In this document: positions 25,352 through 32,938 of the stretch, one piece after another | Layout: every line of letters starts with the position of its first letter | How positions within the stretch are numbered: the first letter of the stretch is position 1 | Assembly (NCBI RefSeq): GCF_014652475.1 | Contig: NZ_BMYW01000002.1 | Span: 1 to 64,000, forward strand | Direction of reading: 5' to 3' | DNA length: 64,000 nt | DNA from: Vogesella alkaliphila | Lineage (GTDB): Bacteria > Pseudomonadota > Gammaproteobacteria > Burkholderiales > Chromobacteriaceae | Notes under the pieces: generated by a model | Databases searched by the model: none | The model's input: the letters and a program-made list of their open reading frames with translations, nothing else | Told to the model about the DNA's origin: nothing | Translations under genes and position numbers: made by a program

Positions 25352-25747
25352 ATGCGCCGCCTGCGTCGCCTCGCCGCCTATCTGTGGGCGGCGCCCTGCT
25401 CGCTGCTGGGCCTGCTGCTGGCCTTGCCGCTGCTGCTGTGCGGCGCCCGTGCCAGCCGGCAGCACGGCGCGCTGGAGATCGCGCTGTGGCCGGATGACAA
25501 AGCACGACGCCTGCCGTTCGCCGCCATCACCTTCGGCCACGTGATCATCGGCCAGAACCGGCAGCTGCTGGCACGGCTGCGCGCGCACGAGCAGGTGCAC
25601 GTGCGCCAGTACCAGCGCTGGGGCGCGCTGTTTCTGCTCGCCTACCCCGCCGCCAGCCTGTGGCTGTGGCTGCGCGGCAAGCGGCCGTACCGGGACAACC
25701 CGTTCGAGGTGGAAGCGCGCCGGCTGGGAGACGGGCAACGGGACTGA
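25352..25747 (+). CDS. Small membrane protein with HExxH motif
   Basis: A 131-residue protein with an N-terminal hydrophobic helix (about residues 10-32), a short soluble loop, and a second hydrophobic region (about 95-112). Between them RAHEQVHVRQYQRWG carries HExxH, the zinc-binding signature of metallopeptidases, and NPFEVEARR near the end could supply a third glutamate ligand. That suggests a small membrane-bound metalloprotease, but the protein is much shorter than M48 or M56 enzymes. Start at 25352 by the Arg-rich N-terminus; the ribosome binding site is weak. Confidence 0.65.
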   Translation: MRRLRRLAAYLWAAPCSLLGLLLALPLLLCGARASRQHGALEIALWPDDKARRLPFAAITFGHVIIGQNRQLLARLRAHEQVHVRQYQRWGALFLLAYPAASLWLWLRGKRPYRDNPFEVEARRLGDGQRD

Positions 25748-25750
25748 CGC

Positions 25751-25771
25751 TGCGGCCAAGGTTGGCCGCAA
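25751..25771. repeat. Overlapping palindromic pair of the dispersed repeat
   Basis: TGCGGCCAAGGTTGGCCGCA (25751-25770) has two nine-base arms around a central GG, so the two orientations share their GG. It lies eight bases after the stop of the HExxH protein gene. The same fused form recurs at 60718-60738. Confidence 0.85.
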
Positions 25772-25778
25772 AACAAAA

Positions 25779-25796
25779 GCCCCGCGCGGGCGGGGC
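25779..25796. terminator. Convergent intrinsic terminator
   Basis: GCCCCGC with GCGGGGC, followed on the minus strand by TTTTGTTTT. It fits the end of the small membrane protein gene on the minus strand. Confidence 0.8.
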
Positions 25797-25820
25797 CATT
25801 CTGCAGCAGGCGGTATCGGC

Positions 25821-26003
25821 TCAACGTTTGCCGAAGTGGTACGGCGACAGCCTGTAGTACGGGTTCAGCGGATGCCAGCCGGACAGCACCTTGCCATGGT
25901 GAAAACGCGGCCGGATCGCGCCGCTGACAAAGGCCAGCACGCCACCGAACAGCGGAAAAACAAAGAATAATAACAATACCGCAGCAATTACCAGTTCCAT
26001 CAT
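25821..26003 (-). CDS. Small hydrophobic membrane protein
   Basis: A 60-residue protein with one long helix (MMELVIAAVLLLFFVFPLFG, about residues 1-20) and a basic tail. The start at 26003 is chosen because GGAGG lies five bases upstream; the frame runs further upstream without such a site. The protein is not recognised. It is flanked by its own terminator. Confidence 0.6.
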   Translation of the reverse strand: MMELVIAAVLLLFFVFPLFGGVLAFVSGAIRPRFHHGKVLSGWHPLNPYYRLSPYHFGKR

Positions 26004-26121
26004 CGCGCCCTCCATTGATCTGTTGACATTATGCGCCAAGCGGGGCAAACGGGCGTTCGAGAACAGGACATTGACGTTGTGCAATGCGACATAACACGGC
26101 GTCGCCGGCAGCGCGCATGAA

Positions 26122-26145
26122 AAAAGCCGCCCGAAGGCGGCTTTT
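26122..26145 (-). terminator. Terminator of the rpsF-rplI operon
   Basis: AAAAGCCGCC (26122-26131) pairs with 26136-26145 around a CGAA loop; the minus strand continues into five T. It lies 21 bases past the rplI stop. Confidence 0.92.
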
Positions 26146-26165
26146 CTTGCGCGGTGTATCGTTGC

Positions 26166-26615
26166 TTAAACAGCAGGAACGATAACAACCTTGATCGCAA
26201 CCACAACGTCGTGATGCAGGGCGATTTCGACGTCGTACTCGCCGATGGCCTTCAGCGGGCCGTTTGGCAGACGAACTTCGAAACGCTTGATCGCTACGCC
26301 GTAAGCGGTAACCGCTTCAGCAACGTCAACGTTGGTTACGGAACCGAACAGGCGGCCGTCAACACCGGCTTTTTGCGCGATGGTAACGGTAGCTTCGTTC
26401 AGTTTTTCAGCGCGGACTTTGGCGTCTGCCAGAATTTCAGCCTGTTTGGCTTCCAGCTCGGCACGGCGAGCTTCGAATTCTTTCAGGTTGGCTTCAGTTG
26501 CACGCTTGGCTTTGCCTTGCGGGATCAGGAAGTTACGGGCGTAGCCGTTCTTCACGTTTACCACGTCACCCAGGGTACCCAGGTTGGCGACTTGTTCGAG
26601 CAGAATGATTTGCAT
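26166..26615 (-). CDS. rplI: 50S ribosomal protein L9
   Basis: A 149-residue L9, which binds domain V of 23S r[22 protein letters not shown] and [16 protein letters not shown] are the conserved N-terminal domain, then the long connecting helix rich in Ala, Glu and Lys, and the C-terminal domain with [16 protein letters not shown]. Last gene of the operon rpsF-priB-rpsR-rplI, followed by its terminator. Confidence 0.98.
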   Translation of the reverse strand: MQIILLEQVANLGTLGDVVNVKNGYARNFLIPQGKAKRATEANLKEFEARRAELEAKQAEILADAKVRAEKLNEATVTIAQKAGVDGRLFGSVTNVDVAEAVTAYGVAIKRFEVRLPNGPLKAIGEYDVEIALHHDVVVAIKVVIVPAV

Positions 26616-26636
26616 CTTGTCGGTCCTTTCCCGGTC

Positions 26637-26864
26637 TTAGTGCTGGTCAGTGAATGGCAGGAAAGCCAGGAAGCGCGCGCGCTTGATAGCTTCTGTCAGT
26701 TGACGCTGGTAGCCAGCCTTGGTGCCGGTGATACGAGCCGGGATGATTTTGCCGTTTTCGGCGATGAAGTCTTTCAGCAGATCGACAGACTTGTAGTCGA
26801 TTTCTTTGATGCCTTCCGCGGTGAAGCGGCAGAACTTCTTGCGCTTGAAGAGTTGACGTGCCAT
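26637..26864 (-). CDS. rpsR: 30S ribosomal protein S18
   Basis: A 75-residue S18, which pairs with S6 on the platform of the 30S subunit. [20 protein letters not shown] and [20 protein letters not shown] are diagnostic. Third gene of the operon, four bases after priB. Confidence 0.98.
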   Translation of the reverse strand: MARQLFKRKKFCRFTAEGIKEIDYKSVDLLKDFIAENGKIIPARITGTKAGYQRQLTEAIKRARFLAFLPFTDQH

Positions 26865-26868
26865 TTGA

Positions 26869-27168
26869 TTAACCTTTTACAAATTCAACGTGTTCGATGT
26901 GTAGAACCAACCGTGGATTGCGCAAACTGCGCTGACTGAGGAAACCGGTGCACTGCACGGTATTGCCTGCCATCTTGCCGGCCATTTTTCTGGCGGCCTC
27001 CCCCAGCAACACGGCCTGTATTTCACAGACCACATCACGTTCCAGGTTGGCCGCACTCTGACGGGATTGATGCCTGAGCCACATTTCCAGCACCGGCAAG
27101 CCGGCGGGCGTGCATCTCAGCGAGTCTTCGCGTTCGACCGTTGCGGTCAGTTCAATTCGGTTCTGCAA
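26869..27168 (-). CDS. priB: Primosomal replication protein PriB
   Basis: A 99-residue single-strand-binding OB-fold protein of the PriA-dependent replication restart primosome. [20 protein letters not shown] matches the start of beta-proteobacterial PriB. The frame opens with TTG at 27168; the next in-frame Met would delete the first strands of the OB fold, so TTG is the likely start. Its position between rpsF and rpsR is the classic arrangement. The repeat core at 27045-27055 is read as SAANL. Confidence 0.93.
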   Translation of the reverse strand: MQNRIELTATVEREDSLRCTPAGLPVLEMWLRHQSRQSAANLERDVVCEIQAVLLGEAARKMAGKMAGNTVQCTGFLSQRSLRNPRLVLHIEHVEFVKG

Positions 27169-27186
27169 GGATCCGTTACCTGCCGA

Positions 27187-27564
27187 TTAGGCAGTAACTT
27201 CAGCCTCGGCTGCAGCTGCCTGGTTATCCAGCAAGCTCTTCGCCTTTTCGTCCTTCATCATCGGGGATGCTTCGACGATAGCGCGATTCATCTTGATGGT
27301 CAGGTGACGCAGAACGGCGTCGTTGAACTTGAAGGCGTGTTCGATTTCAGCCAGGGTCTCTGGTGCGCATTCAACGTTCATCAGCACGTAGTGAGCCTTG
27401 TGAACTTTCTGGATCGGGTAAGCCAGTTGACGACGGCCCCAGTCTTCCAGACGGTGAATCTGACCGCCAGCGTTCAGGACCATGCCCTTGTAACGCTCGA
27501 CCATGGCGCCAACCTGTTCGCTCTGATCCGGATGGACGATGAACACGATTTCGTAGTGCCGCAT
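27187..27564 (-). CDS. rpsF: 30S ribosomal protein S6
   Basis: A 125-residue S6 with [17 protein letters not shown] at the start and [20 protein letters not shown] in the middle; the acidic C-terminal tail is typical. First gene of the operon. GGAG precedes the ATG, and a leader hairpin lies 24 bases further up. Confidence 0.98.
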   Translation of the reverse strand: MRHYEIVFIVHPDQSEQVGAMVERYKGMVLNAGGQIHRLEDWGRRQLAYPIQKVHKAHYVLMNVECAPETLAEIEHAFKFNDAVLRHLTIKMNRAIVEASPMMKDEKAKSLLDNQAAAAEAEVTA

Positions 27565-27587
27565 GTGAACTCCTTGTGGCTATAAAA

Positions 27588-27614
27588 CCCTTCGTCATGC
27601 GAAATAGCGAAGGG
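27588..27614 (-). promoter_or_regulatory. Leader hairpin upstream of rpsF
   Basis: On the minus strand CCCTTCG pairs with CGAAGGG around a 13-base loop, within the 5' leader and just before the ribosome binding site of rpsF. Its place fits an S6:S18 autoregulatory leader, known in many bacteria; I could not confirm the conserved bulge of that motif. Confidence 0.45.
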
Positions 27615-27633
27615 CAAGGGTTAAAAGCTGAAG

Positions 27634-27662
27634 ATTGTACGGACTTATGCGCCGTGCCGCAA
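27634..27662 (-). promoter_or_regulatory. Sigma-70 promoter of the rpsF operon
   Basis: On the minus strand TTGCGG, a 17-base spacer and TACAAT. Transcription would start about 60 bases before the rpsF start codon, leaving room for the leader hairpin. An 8-base inverted repeat (27653-27660 with 27667-27674) overlaps the -35 element. Confidence 0.75.
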
Positions 27663-27712
27663 TGTCGCGGCACGTATTGCGCGCTTTTGCCGTGCAACCT
27701 GTGGCAAAGCGC

Positions 27713-27919
27713 TCAGCCGATCACGTCGAAACCGGCGTTTTCGATGGCGCTGCGCAGCGCGCCTTCGTCGGCGCTGCCGTCGTGCCGCACGCTGACGCGC
27801 TTGGCGGCGAGATCGACCTCCACTTCGGCGACGCCGGGCACGCCGGCCAGCGCCTTCTTGACGCTGTTGGCGCAGCCGCCGCAGGTCATGCCGTCGACGG
27901 TCAGGATCAGGTTGGTCAT
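27713..27919 (-). CDS. copZ: Copper chaperone, heavy-metal-associated domain
   Basis: A 68-residue HMA-domain protein with the metal-binding GMTCGGC motif at residues 10-16, the size of CopZ. It lies 30 bases after the CsoR-type regulator on the same strand, fitting a copper homeostasis pair. No P-type ATPase is adjacent. Cytoplasmic. Confidence 0.85.
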   Translation of the reverse strand: MTNLILTVDGMTCGGCANSVKKALAGVPGVAEVEVDLAAKRVSVRHDGSADEGALRSAIENAGFDVIG

Positions 27920-27948
27920 ATCGTTCTCCAGTCGGATAAAAACTTGCG

Positions 27949-28251
27949 TTAACGCATTTTCTTGAGCAGGGCCATCACCTCGGCGATGGCCTCGTCGCTG
28001 TTGCCCTCGTTCACCGCTCGGGCCACGCAGCCCTTGAGGTGGCTTTCCAGCAGCTGCTGTGCCACCGCGTCCAGCGCCGAGCGCGCGGCGGCGATCTGGG
28101 TCAGCACGTCGACGCAGTAGCGGTCGGCGTCGATCATGCCGGCCACGCCGCGCACCTGGCCTTCCAGCCGCGCCAGCCGTTTCAGCAGCGCCGCCTTGTC
28201 CGGCTGCACCACGCGCTTGTCGCTGCAGCAGTCATGTTGCGGGTCGTCCAT
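27949..28251 (-). CDS. CsoR/RcnR family metal-sensing repressor
   Basis: A 100-residue all-helical repressor of the CsoR/RcnR/FrmR family. LLKRLARLEGQVRGVAGMID is the DNA-contact region; ligands in CsoR positions are seen as Cys in DRYCVDVL and His and Cys in ESHLKGC, the C-H-C set of copper sensors. It precedes copZ, which supports copper as the signal. Its ribosome binding site GAGG lies inside the remnant of a multicopper oxidase two bases upstream, so the set was once an operon. Confidence 0.85.
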   Translation of the reverse strand: MDDPQHDCCSDKRVVQPDKAALLKRLARLEGQVRGVAGMIDADRYCVDVLTQIAAARSALDAVAQQLLESHLKGCVARAVNEGNSDEAIAEVMALLKKMR

Positions 28252-28253
28252 GG

Positions 28254-28451
28254 TTACCTCGGCAAAAAGTCGATTTGCGCCATCATGCCCTGGTCTTCGT
28301 GTTCCAGGATGTGGCAGTGATACATGCGCAGGCCGGGCAGCACGCTGCCGGCCTGCAGGAAAAAGCGACGCTCCATCACGGGCTCCTGTTCAATACCCGT
28401 CATCCTATACCCCCACAAGGTATGCAGGCAATGAGCGCGCGCGGGCTGCAA
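28254..28451 (-). pseudogene. C-terminal remnant of a multicopper oxidase
   Basis: The last 65 codons of this open frame end with MYHCHILEHEDQGMMAQIDF, the type-1/type-3 copper motif HCHxxxHxxxGMM found only at the extreme C-terminus of multicopper oxidases (CueO/CopA type). The rest of the expected 450-600 residues is missing: upstream the frame has no similarity and runs into the repeat hairpin after rlmB. The stop is two bases before the CsoR gene, so the deletion left the operon tail. It is unlikely to be functional. Confidence 0.75.
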
Positions 28452-28498
28452 GTTCAGGCGAGCGACGAGTCAGCGCACCGGGCATTGGGCAACAAAAA

Positions 28499-28530
28499 GG
28501 CCGCAACGCTTGCACGTTGCGGCCAACCTT
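28499..28530. repeat. Repeat copy in a hairpin; rlmB terminator
   Basis: A full 14-mer in minus orientation (28517-28530) pairs with a shortened partner: GGCCGCAACG (28499-28508) with 28515-28524. It lies about 20 bases beyond the rlmB stop. Confidence 0.8.
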
Positions 28531-28548
28531 GTCGCGCACGGCGGCGGC

Positions 28549-29295
28549 TTACGACGCCTTCAGCACCCGCTGGCGGCGGCTTTCGGACAGCACCATGCCG
28601 GCGGACACCGACACGTTGAGGCTCTCCACGGTGCCGAACATCGGGATCGACACCAGCACGTCGCAGTGTTCGCGCGTCAGGCGGCGCATGCCCTCGCCCT
28701 CGGCGCCCATCACCCACGCCAGCGGGCCGCTGCCGTCGAAGTGGTACAGGTCGGTGCTGCCTTCCATGTCGGTGCCGGCGATCCACACTCCGGCATCCTT
28801 CAGGTCGCGCAGCGTACGCGCGAGGTTGGTGACGGTGATGTAGGGCACCACCTCGGCGGCGCCGCAGGCCACCTTGGAGACCGTCGCGTTCAGCGTCGCC
28901 GAGCGGTCCTTCGGCGCGATCACCGCGTGCGCGCCCATGGCGTCGGCCACGCGCAGGCAGGCGCCCAGGTTGTGCGGGTCGGTGACGCCGTCGAGGATCA
29001 GCAGCAGCGGCGGCTCGGACAGGTTTTCCAGCACGTCGTCGAGGGTGACGAAGTTCTGGTTGGCGTCGATCATCGCCACCACGCCCTGGTGGCGCGCCTT
29101 GCCGGTCATGCTGTCCAGGCGCTCCTTGTCGACGATGTGCGCCTTCACGCCCTCGGCGGCAGCCTTGTCCAGCACCGCCTGCGCGCGCACGTCCTGACGG
29201 CCGCCGGCCAGAAAGATTTCCAGTACGCTTTTCGGGTTTTGCCACAGGCGGGCATTGACGGCATGGAAGCCGTGAATGAGTTTCTTGTTGCTCAT
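28549..29295 (-). CDS. rlmB: 23S rRNA (guanosine-2'-O)-methyltransferase RlmB
   Basis: A 248-residue SPOUT methyltransferase that modifies G2251 of 23S rRNA. An N-terminal substrate-binding domain (residues 1-75) is followed by the three SPOUT motifs: [27 protein letters not shown] and [16 protein letters not shown]. The usual upstream partner rnr is absent; a MITE-like element and a GGDEF-EAL gene are there instead. The gene ends in a repeat hairpin. Confidence 0.95.
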   Translation of the reverse strand: MSNKKLIHGFHAVNARLWQNPKSVLEIFLAGGRQDVRAQAVLDKAAAEGVKAHIVDKERLDSMTGKARHQGVVAMIDANQNFVTLDDVLENLSEPPLLLILDGVTDPHNLGACLRVADAMGAHAVIAPKDRSATLNATVSKVACGAAEVVPYITVTNLARTLRDLKDAGVWIAGTDMEGSTDLYHFDGSGPLAWVMGAEGEGMRRLTREHCDVLVSIPMFGTVESLNVSVSAGMVLSESRRQRVLKAS

Positions 29296-29364
29296 GAGGC
29301 ATCACCAGTAAAAATCAAGCGCGCATTGTAGCGCTTTATTCGCCCGCGCATGACGGCCGTGCTC

Positions 29365-29519
29365 AGAGCCTGTTCAAAGTCTCGCGCGCTCACGCGAGAC
29401 AAGGCGAAAACGGCTGAGGAAGCGGCGCCTGGCTGGATATAGACAAGCATGCCGAAGCCGTTTTCAACGCCGTATCGCCCCAAGTTGGGATCAGTCGCAG
29501 CAGACATTGAACAGGTTCT
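29365..29519. mobile_element. MITE-like element with terminal inverted repeats
   Basis: A 155-base element bounded by AGAGCCTGTTCAA (29365-29377) and TTGAACAGGTTCT (29507-29519), inverted repeats matching at 12 of 13 bases. Inside are a perfect 8-base hairpin (29379-29386 with 29393-29400) and a 10-base inverted repeat (29406-29415 with 29456-29465). It has no coding capacity and occurs once in the window. Its right end coincides with the stop codon of the GGDEF-EAL gene. It resembles a non-autonomous transposable repeat; no duplication of target bases is evident. Confidence 0.6.
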
Positions 29520-32500
29520 CAGGTCAGGCTGGCCTGGCAGCGCTGCTGGTGCTTGAGCAGCCAGCCGGCAAGGTTGGCCGCAGGCAGCGGCTTGCTGAAG
29601 TAGTAGCCCTGCAGGATCGCGCAGCCGTTGAGGCGCAGGAAGGCGCCCTGCTCCGCGGTCTCCACGCCTTCGGCGATCACCGTGTAGTGCAGCTTGCGCG
29701 CCATCGCGATGATGGCTTCGGTGATGGCGGCGCTGTCCTCGTCGCCGGGCAGGCCCTCGATGAAGGAGCGGTCGATCTTCAGGTAGTCCAGCGGGAAGCG
29801 CTTCAGGTTGGACAGCGAGGAGTAGCCGGTGCCGAAGTCGTCGATCGACAGCCTCACCCCCAGCGCCTTCAGTTCGCCCAGCAGCAGCACCGCCTCCTGC
29901 GGGTTCTGCATCAGCATGCTCTCGGTAATCTCCAGATCCAGCCGCGCCGGCTCCAGCCCGGTGCTGGCCAGCACCTCGGCCACGTCGTGCAGCAGGCTCT
30001 GCTGTTCGAACTGGCGCGCCGACAGGTTCACCGCCAGTCGCGGAATGGCCAGCCCCGCGGCGTCCCATTCCGTCATCTGGCGGCAGGCCTCGCGCAGCAC
30101 CCAGGCGCCGATCGGCTTGATCAGGCCGGTTTCCTCCGCCAGCGGAATGAAGCGCGCCGGCGACACCAGCCCCAGGTGCGGATGGCGCCAGCGGATCAGC
30201 GCCTCGACGCCGACCAGCTGGTGATCGTCGCAGGCCACCTGCGGCTGGTAGTGCAGCTCGAACTCGCCGCGCTCCAGCGCCTGGCGCAGGCCGCTCTCCA
30301 TCAGCAGCCGCTCGAAGGTCTGCGCGTTCATCTGCGCGTCGAAGAACTGGTAGGTATTCTTGCCGGCTTCCTTGGCGCGGTACATCGCGGCGTCGGCGTT
30401 CTTCAGCAGCGCGGCGGCGTCGACGCCGTCGTTGGGATAGACGCTGATGCCGATGCTGCCGCTGACGAACACCTCGTGGCTTTCCACCCGCATCGGCCGC
30501 GCCAGCGCGTGCAGCACCTCTTCCGCCATCCGCGCCAGCGTCTCGTGGTTGTCGAAGTCGCGCACCAGCAGGGTGAACTCGTCGCCGCCCAGGCGCGCCA
30601 CCATGCCGAAGCGCTCCGCCGCCTGCAGCAGCCGCCCCGCGATCTCGTGCAGCACCTCGTCGCCGGCCTGGTGGCCGAAGGAGTCGTTGATCAGCTTGAA
30701 ACGGTCGAGGTCGATGAACATCAGCGCCATGGTCGGCAGCGCCTCGTCCGGGCTGGCGATGGCGCTGTCCAGCGCCTCGATCAGCGCCGAGCGGTTCGGC
30801 AGCCGCGTCAGCGGATCGTGGCTGGCGAGGAACTGCAACCGGTCTTCCGCCTGCTTGCGGCCGGTGATGTCGGAGAACACGCCGACGTAGTGCGACAGCG
30901 CGCCGTGGGCGTCGCGCACCGCGCTGATCGACAGCTCGGCGGTGTACGGCTCGCCGCACTTGCGGCGGTCGAACATCTCGCCCTTCCAGAAGCCCTGCTG
31001 GTTGAGCGCGTCGATCAGCGGCTTGTTGCGCTCGCGGTTGGCGGTTTTCAGCATGCGCGAGGTGCGGCCGATGGCCTCGTCGGAGGCAAAGCCGGTGATG
31101 CGGGTAAAGGCCTTGTTGACCATCACCACCGCGCCGTCGCCGTCGGTGACCAGGATGCCCTCGGTGGCGTTGTCGAACACTGTTGCGGCCAACCTCAGCT
31201 CGGCGCTGGCGGCCACGCGCTCGGAGATGTCCATCACCACGCCGATGATCGCCTTCCTGCCCTGGTAGTCGAACAGCCGGCTGTGGATCTCGACATCGAC
31301 GATGTCGCCGCTCTGGTGCAGCAGGCGCGTGGTGTAGTGCATCACCTGGATGTTCTCGCGCAGGCGGCGACGGATCTGCAGGCGGATGCGCTCGTCCTCG
31401 CCGGCCACCAGCACCGAGGTGATCGAGCGGCCGAGCAAGTCCTCCGCCGCGTAGCCGACCAGGTCGGACAGTTTGGGATTGACGTAGACCAGGGTGTCGC
31501 CCTGCACGATGTAGATGCCGATCAGCGACTGCTCCACCACCGCGCGGTACTTCTCCATCGCCTCGTGGCGCTGGCGTTCTTCTTCCTCGCGCTGGCTGAT
31601 GTCCACCGAGATGCTGCCGACGCCGGCCGGCAGGCCGTCGCTGTCGAACAACGGGAACACGCTGGACAGCATCAGGTAGCTCTTGCCGCCGCTGCTGACG
31701 CGCTGCTCAAACTGGCGCGACTCCAGGCTGTGCATCACCTGCAGGTCGTGGCCATTGATGCGGGCCGCCTCGTCGGCGTCGAACACGTCGCGCGAGGTCT
31801 TGCCCTTGAAGTGCTCGGCCGGCAGGCCGAACAGGCGGGCAAAGTTCAGGTTCACCAGCAGGTAGCGGCCGTTGGTGTCCTTCAGCGTCATCAGGCTGGT
31901 GCTCTGGTTGAGCAGGGATTCGAACTGCGCTCGCACGTCGCGCAGCAGGCGTTCGCGGCGGCGGTAGAGATCGCCCATCACCGCCACGCCGCACAGCAGG
32001 CCGGCGCACAGCGCCATGGTCAGCGCCGCCTGGGTCTCCTGCAGCACCGCCCAGCCCGGCACGCCCAGGCGCAAGGGTAGCGACAGCAGCAGCAAGGCCA
32101 GCGCCAGCAGCGCGCTCTGGCCGACGCTGCCGTAGCGCGGCGCGGCGAACACCAGCAGCGGCAGCAGCAAAATCAGGCAGTACAGCAGTTGCGGCTGGCC
32201 AAACGGCAGCCACAGCAGCGCAAAGCCGCCGGCCATCAGCGCGCCCAGCCACAGCGTGCGCAGCTGCATCGCGCGGCCGGGGGCCGGCGTGAACAGCAGG
32301 CCGCAGCCCAGCAGCAGCGACAGCCACGCCAGCGCAAACCAGCCCAGCCACTGCAGCGGCGACGCCAGCGACGAGAGCGCCAGCGGCAGCACGATCAGGA
32401 GCGCCGGCAGGCACAGGCGCAGCATCAGCCGCTCGATGCCGAAGGCGCTGTACAGGCGGAAATGGCGCGGCGGCAGCACCCGGCGCAACCCCAGCAGCGG

Positions 32501-32746
32501 CAGGCACAGCGTGGCGCTCCACAGTAGCGCCGGCAGCGGCGGCAGCAGCCACAGCGCGGCGGCCACGCCCAGCGCACACCAGGCAAGGCTGCCTCGCAGG
32601 CCGGCACTGCCGGCGCGCCACGCCAGCGCCCCGTGCGACAGGAACATCGCCGGCAACAAGGGCGCGGCCAACTGCGCGGGCCACGCAGACATGCCGGCCA
32701 CGAAAACGACGAACGCCAGTACGGCGTTCCGGGTTTGTCTCTCCAC
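29519..32746 (-). CDS. Membrane PAS-GGDEF-EAL protein (c-di-GMP turnover)
   Basis: A 1075-residue sensor. Residues 1-255 are about eight membrane helices; three PAS domains follow (about 265-640) with PAC-like segments; the GGDEF domain carries an intact RLGGDEF near residue 717, and the EAL domain has VEALIRWRHP near 845, DLEITESMLM, DDFGTGYSSL and LKIDRSFIEG, the metal and catalytic residues. Both catalytic centres look complete, but the RxxD inhibitory site before GGDEF is absent, so feedback inhibition is not expected. Start is GTG at 32746 with GGGGAG upstream. Repeat copies at 29570-29582 (PAANLA) and 31184-31194 (RLAAT). Confidence 0.92.
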   Translation of the reverse strand: MERQTRNAVLAFVVFVAGMSAWPAQLAAPLLPAMFLSHGALAWRAGSAGLRGSLAWCALGVAAALWLLPPLPALLWSATLCLPLLGLRRVLPPRHFRLYSAFGIERLMLRLCLPALLIVLPLALSSLASPLQWLGWFALAWLSLLLGCGLLFTPAPGRAMQLRTLWLGALMAGGFALLWLPFGQPQLLYCLILLLPLLVFAAPRYGSVGQSALLALALLLLSLPLRLGVPGWAVLQETQAALTMALCAGLLCGVAVMGDLYRRRERLLRDVRAQFESLLNQSTSLMTLKDTNGRYLLVNLNFARLFGLPAEHFKGKTSRDVFDADEAARINGHDLQVMHSLESRQFEQRVSSGGKSYLMLSSVFPLFDSDGLPAGVGSISVDISQREEEERQRHEAMEKYRAVVEQSLIGIYIVQGDTLVYVNPKLSDLVGYAAEDLLGRSITSVLVAGEDERIRLQIRRRLRENIQVMHYTTRLLHQSGDIVDVEIHSRLFDYQGRKAIIGVVMDISERVAASAELRLAATVFDNATEGILVTDGDGAVVMVNKAFTRITGFASDEAIGRTSRMLKTANRERNKPLIDALNQQGFWKGEMFDRRKCGEPYTAELSISAVRDAHGALSHYVGVFSDITGRKQAEDRLQFLASHDPLTRLPNRSALIEALDSAIASPDEALPTMALMFIDLDRFKLINDSFGHQAGDEVLHEIAGRLLQAAERFGMVARLGGDEFTLLVRDFDNHETLARMAEEVLHALARPMRVESHEVFVSGSIGISVYPNDGVDAAALLKNADAAMYRAKEAGKNTYQFFDAQMNAQTFERLLMESGLRQALERGEFELHYQPQVACDDHQLVGVEALIRWRHPHLGLVSPARFIPLAEETGLIKPIGAWVLREACRQMTEWDAAGLAIPRLAVNLSARQFEQQSLLHDVAEVLASTGLEPARLDLEITESMLMQNPQEAVLLLGELKALGVRLSIDDFGTGYSSLSNLKRFPLDYLKIDRSFIEGLPGDEDSAAITEAIIAMARKLHYTVIAEGVETAEQGAFLRLNGCAILQGYYFSKPLPAANLAGWLLKHQQRCQASLT

Positions 32747-32901
32747 TGCTCCCCTACCCTTATCAGCTGATGGCGTATGGCCTGCCGGCCCGGTAACAGG
32801 CCGGGAAGACAGGGTTTTCTGGTGAAAACGTACGCGGGTAATACCCCGGATTTTATCGATATTGGTTAGCCGTCTTGCGCGGCCATGTCATCCGGTGGCG
32901 T

Positions 32902-32910
32902 TGCTATAAT
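32902..32910 (+). promoter_or_regulatory. Extended -10 promoter of mfd
   Basis: TGCTATAAT is a perfect extended -10 element. No good -35 is at the right spacing, as is usual for extended -10 promoters. Its position rules out a start codon for mfd upstream of about 32920. Confidence 0.65.
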
Positions 32911-32938
32911 ACCCGCCTCTTTGCGAATGTATAGCGAT

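Noticed and set aside
29292-32080. Very long open frames opposite and beside the GGDEF-EAL and mfd genes
   Set aside because: They are shadows of GC-rich genes: the products are His/Arg/Gln-rich low-complexity sequence with no domains and no ribosome binding sites.
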